From positions 62,001 to 126,000 of the forward strand of contig JADJYF010000005.1 of the NCBI GenBank assembly GCA_016719885.1: a stretch of DNA of 64,000 bases, in the 5' to 3' direction. The translations under genes were made by a program, and so were the position numbers. The notes under the pieces were generated by a model. It was given only the letters and a program-made list of their open reading frames with translations, did not search any database and was not told the origin of the DNA. Shown here piece after piece: positions 50,443 to 61,809 of this stretch. Numbering within the stretch: the stretch's first letter is position 1; every line of letters begins with the position of its first letter. This DNA is from Pseudomonadota bacterium. Lineage in GTDB: Bacteria > Pseudomonadota > Gammaproteobacteria > Ga0077536.

Positions 50443-53052
50443 GTGCGCCAAGAATTGAAGCGCGAACTCCTGACCGAGCGTTACGAACCGGCGCGCATCG
50501 AGCCGGTCGTGCAGGACCATTGGCGCGACCAGCAGACCTTCAAGGTGGTCGAGGACCTTGCGAAGGAAAAATTCTATTGCCTGTGCATGTTCCCCTACCC
50601 CAGCGGGCGCTTGCACATGGGCCATGTGCGCAACTACACCATCGGCGATGTGATTGCCCGCTATCAGCGCATGCAGGGCAAGAACGTGATGCAGCCCATG
50701 GGCTGGGACGCTTTCGGCATGCCGGCCGAGAACGCCGCCATCGAGAACAACGTGCCGCCCGCCAAGTGGACGCGCGACAACATCAATTACATGCGCGGCC
50801 AGCTGCAGCGCCTGGGCTTCGCCTACGATTGGGACCGTGAGCTGGCCACCTGCGACCCGGACTACTACCGCTGGGAACAGTGGTTCTTCACCCAGCTTTA
50901 CGAGAAAGGGATGATCTACCGCGCCACCGCGGTGGTGAACTGGGACCCGGTCGACCAGACGGTGCTCGCCAACGAACAGGTCATCGACGGCTGCGGCTGG
51001 CGCTCCGGCGCACCGGTCGAGCGGCGCGAGATCCCGCAGTGGTTCCTGCGCATCACCGCCTACGCCGATGAGCTGCTGGAAGAACTGGACCGCATGGACG
51101 AGTGGCCGGAAGCGGTCAAGACCATGCAGCGCAACTGGATCGGTCGCTCCCAGGGCCTCTTGATCCGCTTCGCCCTCTCCGATGGCACGGGTGACCTGGA
51201 AGTCTTCACCACCCGTCCGGACACGCTGATGGGCGCGACCTACATGGCGGTTGCCCCCGAGCATCCGCTGGCGGTGGCCGCCGCGGCGCGCGACGCCCAG
51301 GTCGCCGAGCTGCTGGAAGCATGCAAGCGCCAGTCGACCTCGGAAGCGATCCTGGAAACCATGGAAAAGCGCGGCCTGCCGCTCGGCATCACGGTCGACC
51401 ATCCCCTGACCGGCGCGCCGCTGCCGGTGTGGGTCGCCAATTTCGTGCTGATGGGTTATGGCACGGGCGCGGTGATGTCGGTGCCGGCCCACGACGATCG
51501 CGACCACGAATTCGCCCAGCGCAATGCCCTGCCGATCCGCCAGGTGGTGCGGCCGCTGGACGGCGCCGCCGTCGACATCGAACGCGAGGCCTACACCGAG
51601 CACGGCGTGCTGGTGAACAGCGGCGAATACGATGGCCTCGATTTCAACCAGGCCTTCGATGCCATCGCCACCCGCCTCGAAGGCCAGGGCCGCGCCGAGC
51701 GGCGCACCCAGTACCGCCTGCGCGACTGGCTGGTGTCGCGGCAGCGCTACTGGGGCTGTCCGATCCCGGTGCTGTACGACGCCGACGGCAATGTCGTGCC
51801 CGAGGTGCCCGAGCGCCTGCCGGTGGTGCTGCCGGAAGACGTCGCCTGGGAAGGCGTCAACTCGCCGCTGCGCAGCATGCCGGCCTTCACCCAGGCGACC
51901 CTGCCCGACGGCCGGCCGGGGCGCCGCGAGACCGACACCTTCGATACCTTCTTCGAATCGTCCTGGTATTTCACGCGCTTCGCTTGCGCCGATGCCAGCA
52001 CCGGCATGGTCGACGCACGCGCCGACTACTGGATGCCGGTCGACATCTACATCGGTGGCATCGAGCACGCGGTGCTGCACCTCTTGTACGCGCGCTTCTT
52101 CCACAAGGCCATGCGCGACGCCGGCCTGGTGAAATCGGCCGAGCCCTTCAAGCGCCTGCTGACCCAGGGCATGGTGTGCAAGGAGACCTATTTCCGCGAC
52201 GGCGAGAACGGCCGCAAGCAGTACTTCAATCCCGCCCAGGTGGACGTCGAGCTCGATGCCAAGGGCCGCGCCATCAGCGCCCGCGCCAAGGCCGACGGCC
52301 TGCCGGTCACCATCGGCGCGGTCGAGAAGATGTCGAAGTCGAAGAACAACGGCATCGATCCGCAGGCCCTGATCGACAAGTACGGCGCCGACACCGTGCG
52401 CCTCTACACCATGTTCGCGGCGCCGCCCGACCAGTCGCTGGAGTGGTCCGATTCGGCGGTCGAAGGCCAGTTCCGCTTCCTGAAGTCGTTGTGGCGCCAG
52501 GTCACCGAGCACGCCGCCAAGGGCGTGCCGGGCGAGGCCGGCAGCGTCACCGACGAACTCAAGACCGTGCGTCGTCACATCCACGAGACCATCGTCAAGG
52601 TCAGCGATGACGTCAGCCGCCGCTACAAATTCAACACCGCCATCGCGGCGGTGATGGAATTGTTGAATCACCTGTCGCGCATGACGGTCGACAGCGCCGC
52701 CGCCCACGCGGTGCGCCAGGAGGGTCTCACCACCGTGGTGTTGCTGCTCGCGCCCATCGTGCCGCACATCACGGCGGTGCTGTGGCAGGCGCTCGGTCAC
52801 GACGACGAACTCAGCCAGGTGGCCTGGCCCAAGGCCGATGCTTCCGCGCTGACGCGCGACGAGGTCGAAATGGTGGTGCAGGTCAACGGTCGCAAGCGCG
52901 CGGTGGTGAGCGTGCCGGCGCAAGCCGACAAGGCCACCTGTGAAGCCATTGCGCTGGCCGACGACAACGTGCAGCGTTTCGTCACCGGCAAACAGATGCG
53001 CAAGATCATCGTCGTGCCCGGCAAGCTGGTGAACGTGGTGGTGGCGGAGTAA
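50443..53052 (+). CDS. leuS: Leucyl-tRNA synthetase
   Basis: Charges tRNA-Leu. The class I signatures are intact: PYPSGRLHMGHVRNYTIGDV (HIGH region) and KMSKSKNN. The editing domain (about 225-420) is present with its TTRPDTLMGATYMAVAPEHP segment. The GTG at 50443 gives 869 aa, close to the usual 860; an AGAAGGG lies 9 bp upstream. An in-frame ATG at 50332 would add 37 residues without family similarity. It starts the leuS-lptE-holA series. Confidence 0.96.
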   Translation: MRQELKRELLTERYEPARIEPVVQDHWRDQQTFKVVEDLAKEKFYCLCMFPYPSGRLHMGHVRNYTIGDVIARYQRMQGKNVMQPMGWDAFGMPAENAAIENNVPPAKWTRDNINYMRGQLQRLGFAYDWDRELATCDPDYYRWEQWFFTQLYEKGMIYRATAVVNWDPVDQTVLANEQVIDGCGWRSGAPVERREIPQWFLRITAYADELLEELDRMDEWPEAVKTMQRNWIGRSQGLLIRFALSDGTGDLEVFTTRPDTLMGATYMAVAPEHPLAVAAAARDAQVAELLEACKRQSTSEAILETMEKRGLPLGITVDHPLTGAPLPVWVANFVLMGYGTGAVMSVPAHDDRDHEFAQRNALPIRQVVRPLDGAAVDIEREAYTEHGVLVNSGEYDGLDFNQAFDAIATRLEGQGRAERRTQYRLRDWLVSRQRYWGCPIPVLYDADGNVVPEVPERLPVVLPEDVAWEGVNSPLRSMPAFTQATLPDGRPGRRETDTFDTFFESSWYFTRFACADASTGMVDARADYWMPVDIYIGGIEHAVLHLLYARFFHKAMRDAGLVKSAEPFKRLLTQGMVCKETYFRDGENGRKQYFNPAQVDVELDAKGRAISARAKADGLPVTIGAVEKMSKSKNNGIDPQALIDKYGADTVRLYTMFAAPPDQSLEWSDSAVEGQFRFLKSLWRQVTEHAAKGVPGEAGSVTDELKTVRRHIHETIVKVSDDVSRRYKFNTAIAAVMELLNHLSRMTVDSAAAHAVRQEGLTTVVLLLAPIVPHITAVLWQALGHDDELSQVAWPKADASALTRDEVEMVVQVNGRKRAVVSVPAQADKATCEAIALADDNVQRFVTGKQMRKIIVVPGKLVNVVVAE

Positions 53053-53058
53053 GCAAGC

Positions 53059-53607
53059 ATGTCGCAGCGCGCCCGCCTTGCCCTGTTGATGCTGTTGCTG
53101 GCGCTCAGCTTGAACGGTTGCGGTGGCTGGTACCTGCGCGGTTCCAATCCTGCTTCGACGCACAATTTCCGCAAGGTCTACCTGAAAGGCGACGACGCCG
53201 AACGGGTGTTGATCGCGGTGCGTCACGAGCTCTACAACCGCGGTCTGAAAGTGGTGCGTCGACGTGCCGATGCCGACCTGGTGATCGAGATTGAAGACGA
53301 GCGTTACGAGCGTCGCATCCTGTCGGTCGACCCCGGCACCGGTAAGGTGCGCGAAATCGAGCTGGGCCTGCTCGCGCATTTCACCGTGCGTTCGGGCGAC
53401 GGCAAGCTGCTGGTGCCGCGCGAACCGCTGACCTTCCAGCTCGATTACGTGTTCGACGAAGGCTCCTTGCTCGGCACCGTCGAGCAGGACAACACCGTGC
53501 AGCAGGATCTCGCGGAAACGGCCGCCACCTCGCTGATCTTCCGCCTCGAATCGATAGACCTGCCGGCGCCGGCCGCCAAGGCGCCGCGCGCCGACCCCAA
53601 GGGCTGA
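53059..53607 (+). CDS. lptE: LPS-assembly lipoprotein LptE
   Basis: An outer-membrane lipoprotein that plugs the LptD barrel during lipopolysaccharide export. The signal peptide ends in the lipobox LNG-C21, followed by GGWYLRG, the characteristic LptE motif (GFHLRG in E. coli). At 182 aa the length is normal. It lies 6 bp after leuS and 5 bp before holA, the conserved gammaproteobacterial order. Confidence 0.9.
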   Translation: MSQRARLALLMLLLALSLNGCGGWYLRGSNPASTHNFRKVYLKGDDAERVLIAVRHELYNRGLKVVRRRADADLVIEIEDERYERRILSVDPGTGKVREIELGLLAHFTVRSGDGKLLVPREPLTFQLDYVFDEGSLLGTVEQDNTVQQDLAETAATSLIFRLESIDLPAPAAKAPRADPKG

Positions 53608-53612
53608 CGCCC

Positions 53613-54650
53613 GTGCAACTGAGCGCCGAGCGTCTGCATGAACGGCTGCGCGCGCAGCCGCTGGCGCCGGTGTATTTCTTTCACGGCGACGAACCCCTGC
53701 AGCTCATGGAATGCGCCGACGCGGTGCGCAAGCGCGCCTTCGAAACCGGCATCGAAGAGCGGCGCGTGTTCGACGCCGAGACCGGTATCGACTGGCAGGC
53801 GCTGGCCGACGAAGGCAACGCGATGTCGCTGTTCGCGAGCCGCCGCCTGTTCGAGATCCGGCTCGGCGAACGCAAACCCGACAAGGCCGGCGCCGAGATC
53901 CTGGAACAGCTCGCGAGCCGCGGCCAGGCCGACGACATCGTGGTGGTGAGCGCCGGCAAGCCCGATGGAACGATGAAAAAGGCCAAGTGGTTCGTGGCCC
54001 TCGAGAGCCACGCGGTGTGCGTGGCGAGCCGCGATCTGCGCGGCGCCGCGCTGCCGGAATGGCTGGGTCGTCGCGCCGCGCGTTTCGGCAAGCGCCTGGC
54101 GCCTGCCGCCGCCGAAATCATCGCCGACCGCGTGGAAGGCAACATGCTGGCCGCCGCTCAGGAAGTGGAAAAGCTGTGCCTGTTGGTCGATGCCGATCTC
54201 ATCGGCGAGGACGACGTGCTGGGCGCGGTGCGCGACAGCGCGCGTTACGATGTCTTTCAACTGGCCGACGCGGTGGTGGCCGGCGACTTGGCGCGCGCGC
54301 TGCGCATCATTCGCGGCCTGCGCGAGGAAGGCACCGAGCCCTTGCTGCTCAACTGGGCGCTGGGCCGCGAACTGCGCCAGCTGGCCGGCATTTCCCACAG
54401 CGTTGCGCGCGGCACGCCGGTGGACGCCGCGCTCGAGCAATATCGCGTATGGAGCAACCGCCGCGGCATGATGAAACGCATGCTGTCACGGCTCGGCACG
54501 GATGACCTCATGCACTTGTTGGCGTACGCTAATTTCATCGACACCGTGGTCAAGGGTGCGCGCAGCGGCGAGCCCTGGGACGAGATCGAAATTCTGACGA
54601 TGAAGATGGGCGGCGCGCGGGGCATCGATGGCCTCATGCGCACGCTCTAG
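53613..54650 (+). CDS. holA: DNA polymerase III delta subunit
   Basis: The clamp-opening subunit of the clamp loader. The 345-aa sequence has the HolA opening (LAPVYFFHGDEPLQLMECAD), the middle ARDLRGAALPEWLGRR-like SRDLRGAALPEWLGRRA, and the C-terminal LLLNWALGRELRQLAG. The start is GTG at 53613. It follows lptE directly, and proA begins 2 bp after its stop. Confidence 0.93.
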   Translation: MQLSAERLHERLRAQPLAPVYFFHGDEPLQLMECADAVRKRAFETGIEERRVFDAETGIDWQALADEGNAMSLFASRRLFEIRLGERKPDKAGAEILEQLASRGQADDIVVVSAGKPDGTMKKAKWFVALESHAVCVASRDLRGAALPEWLGRRAARFGKRLAPAAAEIIADRVEGNMLAAAQEVEKLCLLVDADLIGEDDVLGAVRDSARYDVFQLADAVVAGDLARALRIIRGLREEGTEPLLLNWALGRELRQLAGISHSVARGTPVDAALEQYRVWSNRRGMMKRMLSRLGTDDLMHLLAYANFIDTVVKGARSGEPWDEIEILTMKMGGARGIDGLMRTL

Positions 54651-54652
54651 GA

Positions 54653-55945
54653 ATGGGCATGGCTGAAACAATCACATCACTGAACGCCAGGAGCGACGAG
54701 GTCGGCGCCTACGTCGAGGGCGTGGCGCGCGCGGCGCGCGCCGCGAGCCGCGCCATGGCGCGCGCCACCAGCGCCGACAAGAATGCCGCGTTGCTCGCCA
54801 TCGCCACGCGCGTGCGCGCCAAGGCCGCCGACATCCTCGCCGCCAATCGCGCCGACGTCGAAGCTGCCGGCGGTCTCGATGAGGCAATGGTCGAACGGTT
54901 GACGCTGAACCCGTCGCGCATCGAGGCCATGGCGGCTGGCGTCGCCGAAGTGGCGGCACTGGCCGACCCCATCGGCGGCATCACCGATCTCGAATTCCGT
55001 CCGACCGGCATCCAGGTCGGGCGCATGCGCGTGCCGCTGGGCGTGGTCGGCATCATCTACGAAGCGCGTCCCAACGTGACCGCCGACGCCGCGGCGCTGT
55101 GCCTGAAATCCGGCAATGCCGCCATCCTGCGCGGCGGCTCGGAAGCGCTGCGCTCGAATCAAATCATCGCCGAGTGCGTGCACCATGGCCTCGAACAGGC
55201 CGGGCTGCCGGCCACCGCCGTGCAGGTCATCGCCACCACCGACCGCGCGGCGGTGGGCGCGCTGCTCGCGCAGGACAAGTACGTCGACGTGATCGTGCCG
55301 CGCGGCGGCAAGAGCCTCATCGAACGGGTCAGCCGCGAGGCGCGCATGCCGGTCATCAAGCATCTCGATGGCGTGTGCCACGTGTTTCTCGACGACAGCG
55401 CCGATGCCGCCAAGGCCCTGGCCATCGCCGTCAACGCCAAGACCCAGCGCTACGGCACCTGCAACACCATGGAGACCCTGCTCGCGACGCCCGCCGCGGC
55501 GACGCGGCTCTATCCCGCCATCCTCGCGGCGCTGCACGAGGCGGGCGTCGAACTGCGAGGCTGCGAGCGCAGTCGCGCGCTCCATGACAAGGTCATCGCA
55601 GCCAGCGAAGACGACTGGTACGCCGAGTACCTGGCGCCCATCCTCGCGGTGCGCGTGGTCGACGGTTTCGATGCCGCGCTCGATCACATCGCGCGCTACG
55701 GTTCGCAGCATACCGATGCCATCGTCACCGAGAATTTCGTCAATGCGCGGCGCTTTCTCGCCGAGGTCGATTCGAGCTCGGTGATGGTCAATGCCTCGAC
55801 CCGTTTCGCCGACGGTTTCGAATACGGCCTCGGCGCCGAGATCGGCATCAGCACTGACAAGTTCCATGCGCGTGGCCCGGTCGGTCTCGAAGGCCTCACC
55901 TCGCAGAAGTGGATCGTGCTGGGAGACGGCCATATCCGCGCCTGA
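54653..55945 (+). CDS. proA: Gamma-glutamyl phosphate reductase
   Basis: Second step of proline synthesis, NADPH-dependent reduction of glutamyl phosphate. The 430-aa aldehyde-dehydrogenase-fold protein has the catalytic C270 in QRYGTCNTMET, the substrate segment GIIYEARPNVT, and NASTRFADGFEYGLGAEIGIST. A second ATG at 54659 (MAETITSL) is possible. proB is not in the window; proA instead sits between holA and nadD, as in pseudomonads. Confidence 0.96.
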   Translation: MGMAETITSLNARSDEVGAYVEGVARAARAASRAMARATSADKNAALLAIATRVRAKAADILAANRADVEAAGGLDEAMVERLTLNPSRIEAMAAGVAEVAALADPIGGITDLEFRPTGIQVGRMRVPLGVVGIIYEARPNVTADAAALCLKSGNAAILRGGSEALRSNQIIAECVHHGLEQAGLPATAVQVIATTDRAAVGALLAQDKYVDVIVPRGGKSLIERVSREARMPVIKHLDGVCHVFLDDSADAAKALAIAVNAKTQRYGTCNTMETLLATPAAATRLYPAILAALHEAGVELRGCERSRALHDKVIAASEDDWYAEYLAPILAVRVVDGFDAALDHIARYGSQHTDAIVTENFVNARRFLAEVDSSSVMVNASTRFADGFEYGLGAEIGISTDKFHARGPVGLEGLTSQKWIVLGDGHIRA

Positions 55946-55969
55946 GTCCATGGGCGGGAGCGGCGGGCG

Positions 55970-56629
55970 ATGAGCGCGGCGGCCGGCGCGCGCGCCGCCC
56001 TGCGTCCCATCGGTCTCATGGGCGGCACCTTCGACCCCGTGCACAACGGTCATCTGCGCCTCGCCATCGAAGCCTGCGAGGCGCTCGCGCTCGACCACGT
56101 ACGGCTCATTCCCCTGTGCCTGCCCTACCATCGCGACGCGCCGGTCGCGTCGCCGCCGATGCGCGCGGCGATGCTCGAAGCGGCGGCGCGTCCGCCGCTG
56201 GTGGTCGATCGTTGCGAGATCGAGCGCGGCGGCGTGAGCTACACCGTCGACACCCTGGCGCACATGCGCGCACGCTGGCCCGAGCGCTCGCTGGTGCTGC
56301 TCATCGGGCTCGACGCCTACCATGGTCTGCCGCGCTGGCATCGCGCCGACGAGGTGTTGTCGCTCGCCCATATCGTGGTGGCATCGCGGCCCGACATCGG
56401 CACCACCCACGACCCCGCGCTTGACGAACTGGTCGCGAATGCGCAGGCTGCGCACGTGGATGCACTCCATGACACGTGCGCCGGCCGGGTGTTCTTTCTC
56501 GATATCCCCCTGCTTCCGATCGCGTCCAGCGAACTGCGCGCGCGTCGCGCCGCCGGCCGTAGCATTCGGCACCTGGTGCCGGAGTCCGTCGACGACCTCA
56601 TCACCGAACACTCGCTGTATTTCCCATGA
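55970..56629 (+). CDS. nadD: Nicotinate-nucleotide adenylyltransferase
   Basis: Makes deamido-NAD in NAD synthesis. The nucleotidylyltransferase signature GGTFDPVHNGHLRLA is present, with LLIGLDAYHGLPRWHRADEV and a C-terminal IASSELRARRAAG in place of the common ISSTxIR. At 219 aa the length is normal. It is coupled to rsfS by a 4-bp overlap. Confidence 0.95.
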   Translation: MSAAAGARAALRPIGLMGGTFDPVHNGHLRLAIEACEALALDHVRLIPLCLPYHRDAPVASPPMRAAMLEAAARPPLVVDRCEIERGGVSYTVDTLAHMRARWPERSLVLLIGLDAYHGLPRWHRADEVLSLAHIVVASRPDIGTTHDPALDELVANAQAAHVDALHDTCAGRVFFLDIPLLPIASSELRARRAAGRSIRHLVPESVDDLITEHSLYFP

Positions 56630-56997
56630 GCAAAAAAGAAGACAAGGCCCTGGCCGATCTCGCCAAGCGTGTGGCGGCGGCGCTCGATGACGGCAAGGCG
56701 GTCGACATCCGCGTGCTGGACGTGCGCAAGCTGACCGTCATCACCGACTACATGATCATCGCCTCCGGCCGCTCATCGCGACAGGTGCGGGCGCTCGCCC
56801 ATCGCGTCATGGAAACCGCGCGCGAACTCGGCCATACCCGCATCGGCATCGAAGGCGAACGCGAAAGCGAGTGGGTGCTGATCGATCTCGGCGGCGTGGT
56901 GGTGCACGTCATGCAGGCCGAGACCCGCGCCTTCTACCAGCTCGAAAAACTCTGGGAGCAGCGCGCGCCCATCGAAATCGAAGCGGGCCAGGCGTAG
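56626..56997 (+). CDS. rsfS: Ribosomal silencing factor
   Basis: Binds ribosomal protein L14 and blocks subunit joining when nutrients are limited. The 123-aa protein matches RsfS: DIRVLDVRKLTVITDYMIIA, GRSSRQVRALAHRV, and EWVLIDLGGVVVHVM. It overlaps nadD (ATGA) and precedes rlmH by 12 bp; nadD-rsfS-rlmH is a widely conserved set. Confidence 0.96.
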   Translation: MSKKEDKALADLAKRVAAALDDGKAVDIRVLDVRKLTVITDYMIIASGRSSRQVRALAHRVMETARELGHTRIGIEGERESEWVLIDLGGVVVHVMQAETRAFYQLEKLWEQRAPIEIEAGQA

Positions 56998-57009
56998 CGG
57001 TCCTCGACC

Positions 57010-57474
57010 ATGGTGGTGGACGTGCTGTGCGTGTGCCGCCGCCCGCCGGCCTGGGTCAGCGAGCTCTGTGCCGACTACACAAGGCGCCTGAAGCGCAGCG
57101 ACGAACTCAACTTTCGTTACCTCAATCCCGGCGCCGACGGCGTCGACAGCACGGTGCGCCGACGCGATGAAGGCGCGCGCATCAAGGCGGCACTGAAAGC
57201 CGGTACCCATTTCGTTGTGCTCGACGAACGGGGCGAACACTGGAGCAGTGTCGAACTCGCGCAGCGACTCGGCCAATGGCGCGAACGGCACAAGCACCTG
57301 ACGCTTGCCATCGGCGGCGCCGACGGCTTCGATACGCAGCTCGTCGACGGCGCGGCCGAACGCTGGTCACTGTCACGCCTGACCTTGCCGCACTTGTTCG
57401 TGCAGGTCGTCATCGCCGAACAGCTCTACCGCGCGGCGAGCATCCTCGCCGGTCATCCCTATCACCGACCCTAA
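57010..57474 (+). CDS. rlmH: 23S rRNA pseudouridine-1915 N3-methyltransferase
   Basis: A small SPOUT methyltransferase acting on helix 69 of 23S rRNA. The 154-aa protein has VVLDERGEHWSS, the knot segment LTLAIGGADGF and the closing RLTLPHLFVQVVIAEQLYRA plus HPYHRP. The IGGADG form differs slightly from the usual IGGPEG. It follows rsfS by 12 bp. Confidence 0.94.
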   Translation: MVVDVLCVCRRPPAWVSELCADYTRRLKRSDELNFRYLNPGADGVDSTVRRRDEGARIKAALKAGTHFVVLDERGEHWSSVELAQRLGQWRERHKHLTLAIGGADGFDTQLVDGAAERWSLSRLTLPHLFVQVVIAEQLYRAASILAGHPYHRP

Positions 57475-57487
57475 GAGAATCCCTCGC

Positions 57488-58060
57488 ATGTTGCATCTGG
57501 CTTCCCGCTCGCCGCGTCGCGCCGAGCTGCTGCGTCTCGTGGGCGTCGAGTTCGTGCTGGTCGACGTCGAGGTCGATGAATCGCAGCATGCGGGTGAGGC
57601 GCCCGCCGACTACGTGCTGCGCGTTGCGAGCGACAAGGCACGCGCCGGCGGCGAACACCTGGCGCCCGGCGCGGTGGTGCTGGCGGCCGACACCACGGTC
57701 ACCGTTGATGGCGAGATCTTCGGCAAGCCGAGTGACGAGGACGACGCGCGCCGCATGCTCACGCGCCTGTCGGGTCGCTGGCACGAAGTGATGACGGCGG
57801 TGGTGGTCAGTGTCGATGGCCGCCATCACAGCGAAGTGGTGAGGACGCGCGTGGAATTCCGCGCGCTCGACGACGCGACCATCGCTGCCTACTGGCACAG
57901 CGGCGAACCCGCTGACAAGGCCGGCGCCTATGGCATACAGGGACTGGGCGGCGCGCTCGTCAAACGCATCGATGGCAGCTATGGCGCGGTGGTCGGCTTG
58001 CCGCTGTGCGAGACAGTGACCTTGCTCGAGCGGGTCGGGGTGCGGCACGCGTTGCGCTAA
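57488..58060 (+). CDS. maf: Maf family nucleoside triphosphate pyrophosphatase
   Basis: Hydrolyses non-canonical or excess nucleoside triphosphates to monophosphates. The 190-aa protein has the Maf opening LASRSPRRAELLRLVGVEF, the VDESQHAGEAP and VLAADTTVTVDGEIFGKP segments, and GAYGIQGLGGALVKRIDGSYGAVVGLPL. The GAYGIQG form and length suit the YhdE type (dTTP/UTP). It ends the rightward leuS-to-maf series and faces hppA across a REP pair. Confidence 0.93.
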   Translation: MLHLASRSPRRAELLRLVGVEFVLVDVEVDESQHAGEAPADYVLRVASDKARAGGEHLAPGAVVLAADTTVTVDGEIFGKPSDEDDARRMLTRLSGRWHEVMTAVVVSVDGRHHSEVVRTRVEFRALDDATIAAYWHSGEPADKAGAYGIQGLGGALVKRIDGSYGAVVGLPLCETVTLLERVGVRHALR

Positions 58061-58082
58061 GGTCGAATGTGCGCCACCCGCT

Positions 58083-58166
58083 GTGGGTCCGACTTCAGTC
58101 GGACATTTCGTGGGTGTGTCGGAGAAGAGGAGCGGGGCAGGTTCGTCCGACTGAAGTCGGACCCAC
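58083..58166. repeat. Inverted REP pair, family B
   Basis: Arms of 22 bp (58083-58104 and 58145-58166) are perfect inverted copies 40 bp apart. Each has a GTGG foot and the hairpin GTCCGACT-TC-AGTCGGAC. Compared with the pair at 26501 the stem changes from CAG/CTG to CCG/CGG, which keeps the pairing. The locus lies between convergent maf and hppA. Confidence 0.92.
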
Positions 58167-58217
58167 GGCCTGGCGGGGGGAAACCCCGCCCATCCTGCGA
58201 TGGGCGGGGCAAATCAA

Positions 58218-60254
<2,037 letters not shown>

Positions 60255-60370
60255 GAGAGAACCCCTCAGCTAAGGATGGCTGTGAATTAAATTATGCGAA
60301 GAATCGGCCGATATCAGCCGCTAAGGCCCGTCATTCCCCAACGATGGGCGCGCCCGATTGTACTTGGCTT

Positions 60371-61642
60371 TCAAGCGAGGGCAAAACCCGTGGCCAGCTT
60401 TTTCGGCACCGCCACGTTTTTCAAAGTCACGTACTGCGGCAGGCCGTCGACATAGGGGGGGTAGTCCTCCCCCAGGATGAGGGGCTTGAGGTAGCGGCGA
60501 CAGGCCTCGGTGATGCCGTAGCCGTCGGCGGTGATGAAATCGCGCGGCATCTTCTTTTCGACATTGGCCACCTCGCTCAAGGCGGCCTTGCCAATCTCCC
60601 AGCGATAGGGCTCGTCGGCCACGCGCACGATGGTCGGCATGACCGCGTTATCCCCGGCCAGCGCCATCTCGACCGCCGCGCGGCCCAAAGCATAGGCCTG
60701 CTCGACGTCGGTCTTCGAGGCGATGTGGCGCGCCGCGCGCTGCAGGTAGTCCGCCACCGCCCAGTGGAACTTGTGGCCGAGCCTGTCCTTGATGAGCTGG
60801 GCGATGACCGGCGCCACGCCGCCCAACTGGGCATGGCCGAAGGCGTCGCGGGTACCGGCCTCGGCGACGAATTGGCCTTCGGCGTTGCGCAGACCCTCCG
60901 ACACCACGACAGCGCAATAGCCGTGGGTGTTCACGCAGGCGTCGACCTTGGCCAGGAAGTCGGCCTCGTCGAACGTGATCTCGGGGAACAGGATGAGGTG
61001 CGGGGCGGCGCCCGGCGTGGTGGCGGCGAGGCCGCCAGCGGCCGCGATCCAGCCGGCGTGGCGGCCCATCACTTCCATGACGAAAATCTTGGTCGAGGTC
61101 TTGGCCATCGAGGCGACGTCGAAGCCGGCTTCGCGAATGGACACCGCCACGTACTTGGCCACCGAGCCGAAGCCCGGGCAGTTGTCGGTGACGGGCAGGT
61201 CGTTATCGACGGTCTTGGGAATGCCGATGGCGGTCAGCGGATAGCCGAGCGCGCGGCTGAACTCGGCGACCTTGTTCGAGGTGTCCTGGGAATCGCCGCC
61301 GCCGTTGTAGAAGAAATAGCCGATGTCATGGGCGCGGAACACCTCGATGAGCCGCTCGTACTCGGCGCGGTTCTTGTCCAGCCCCTTCAATTTGTAGCGA
61401 CATGAGCCGAAGGCGCCGGACGGCGTATGGCGCAGGGCCGCGATGTCGGCAGCGGATTCCTGGGAGGTGTCGATGAGATCTTCGGTCAGTGCGCCGATGA
61501 TGCCGTTACGGCCGGCGTACAGGGTGCCGATGCGATCAGCGTGGCGCCGCGCGGTCTCGATGACGCCGCAGGCCGAGGCATTGATGACGGCGGTCACGCC
61601 GCCCGATTGCGCGTAGAACGCGTTGCGTTTCTCCACAGTCAT
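60371..61642 (-). CDS. pfp: Pyrophosphate-dependent 6-phosphofructokinase
   Basis: Reversible phosphorylation of fructose 6-phosphate using PPi instead of ATP. Two residues that set phosphoryl-donor choice point to PPi: D117 in GGGDSQD, where ATP enzymes have glycine, and K143 in PKTVDND, where ATP enzymes have glycine. Other family segments are FGSVAKYVAVSIREAG and MEVMGRHAGWIA. At 423 aa it matches short bacterial PFPs like that of Methylococcus capsulatus. It is upstream of hppA on the same strand. Confidence 0.93.
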   Translation of the reverse strand: MTVEKRNAFYAQSGGVTAVINASACGVIETARRHADRIGTLYAGRNGIIGALTEDLIDTSQESAADIAALRHTPSGAFGSCRYKLKGLDKNRAEYERLIEVFRAHDIGYFFYNGGGDSQDTSNKVAEFSRALGYPLTAIGIPKTVDNDLPVTDNCPGFGSVAKYVAVSIREAGFDVASMAKTSTKIFVMEVMGRHAGWIAAAGGLAATTPGAAPHLILFPEITFDEADFLAKVDACVNTHGYCAVVVSEGLRNAEGQFVAEAGTRDAFGHAQLGGVAPVIAQLIKDRLGHKFHWAVADYLQRAARHIASKTDVEQAYALGRAAVEMALAGDNAVMPTIVRVADEPYRWEIGKAALSEVANVEKKMPRDFITADGYGITEACRRYLKPLILGEDYPPYVDGLPQYVTLKNVAVPKKLATGFALA

Positions 61643-61809
61643 TGCATGGTTCCGTCGTATTGAGTGCAGCCAATCTCGAAGTCCGGCGTTCGCGGCATGA
61701 CGGCGAACTCCGCCGGGGCGGTTCAGTCACAGTCGGGTCGCGGACCCGCATAGGGTACGCCTCGACCTTGTGTTAACGTAAGCGGGGCGCCAGGGCGCCG
61801 GATCTCCAA

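Noticed and set aside
50410..53379. A 989-codon open frame on the minus strand opposite leuS and lptE
   Set aside because: It is antisense to an unmistakable LeuS with all motifs. Long antisense frames are expected in GC-rich DNA, and its His/Gly/Arg-rich product looks like no protein family.
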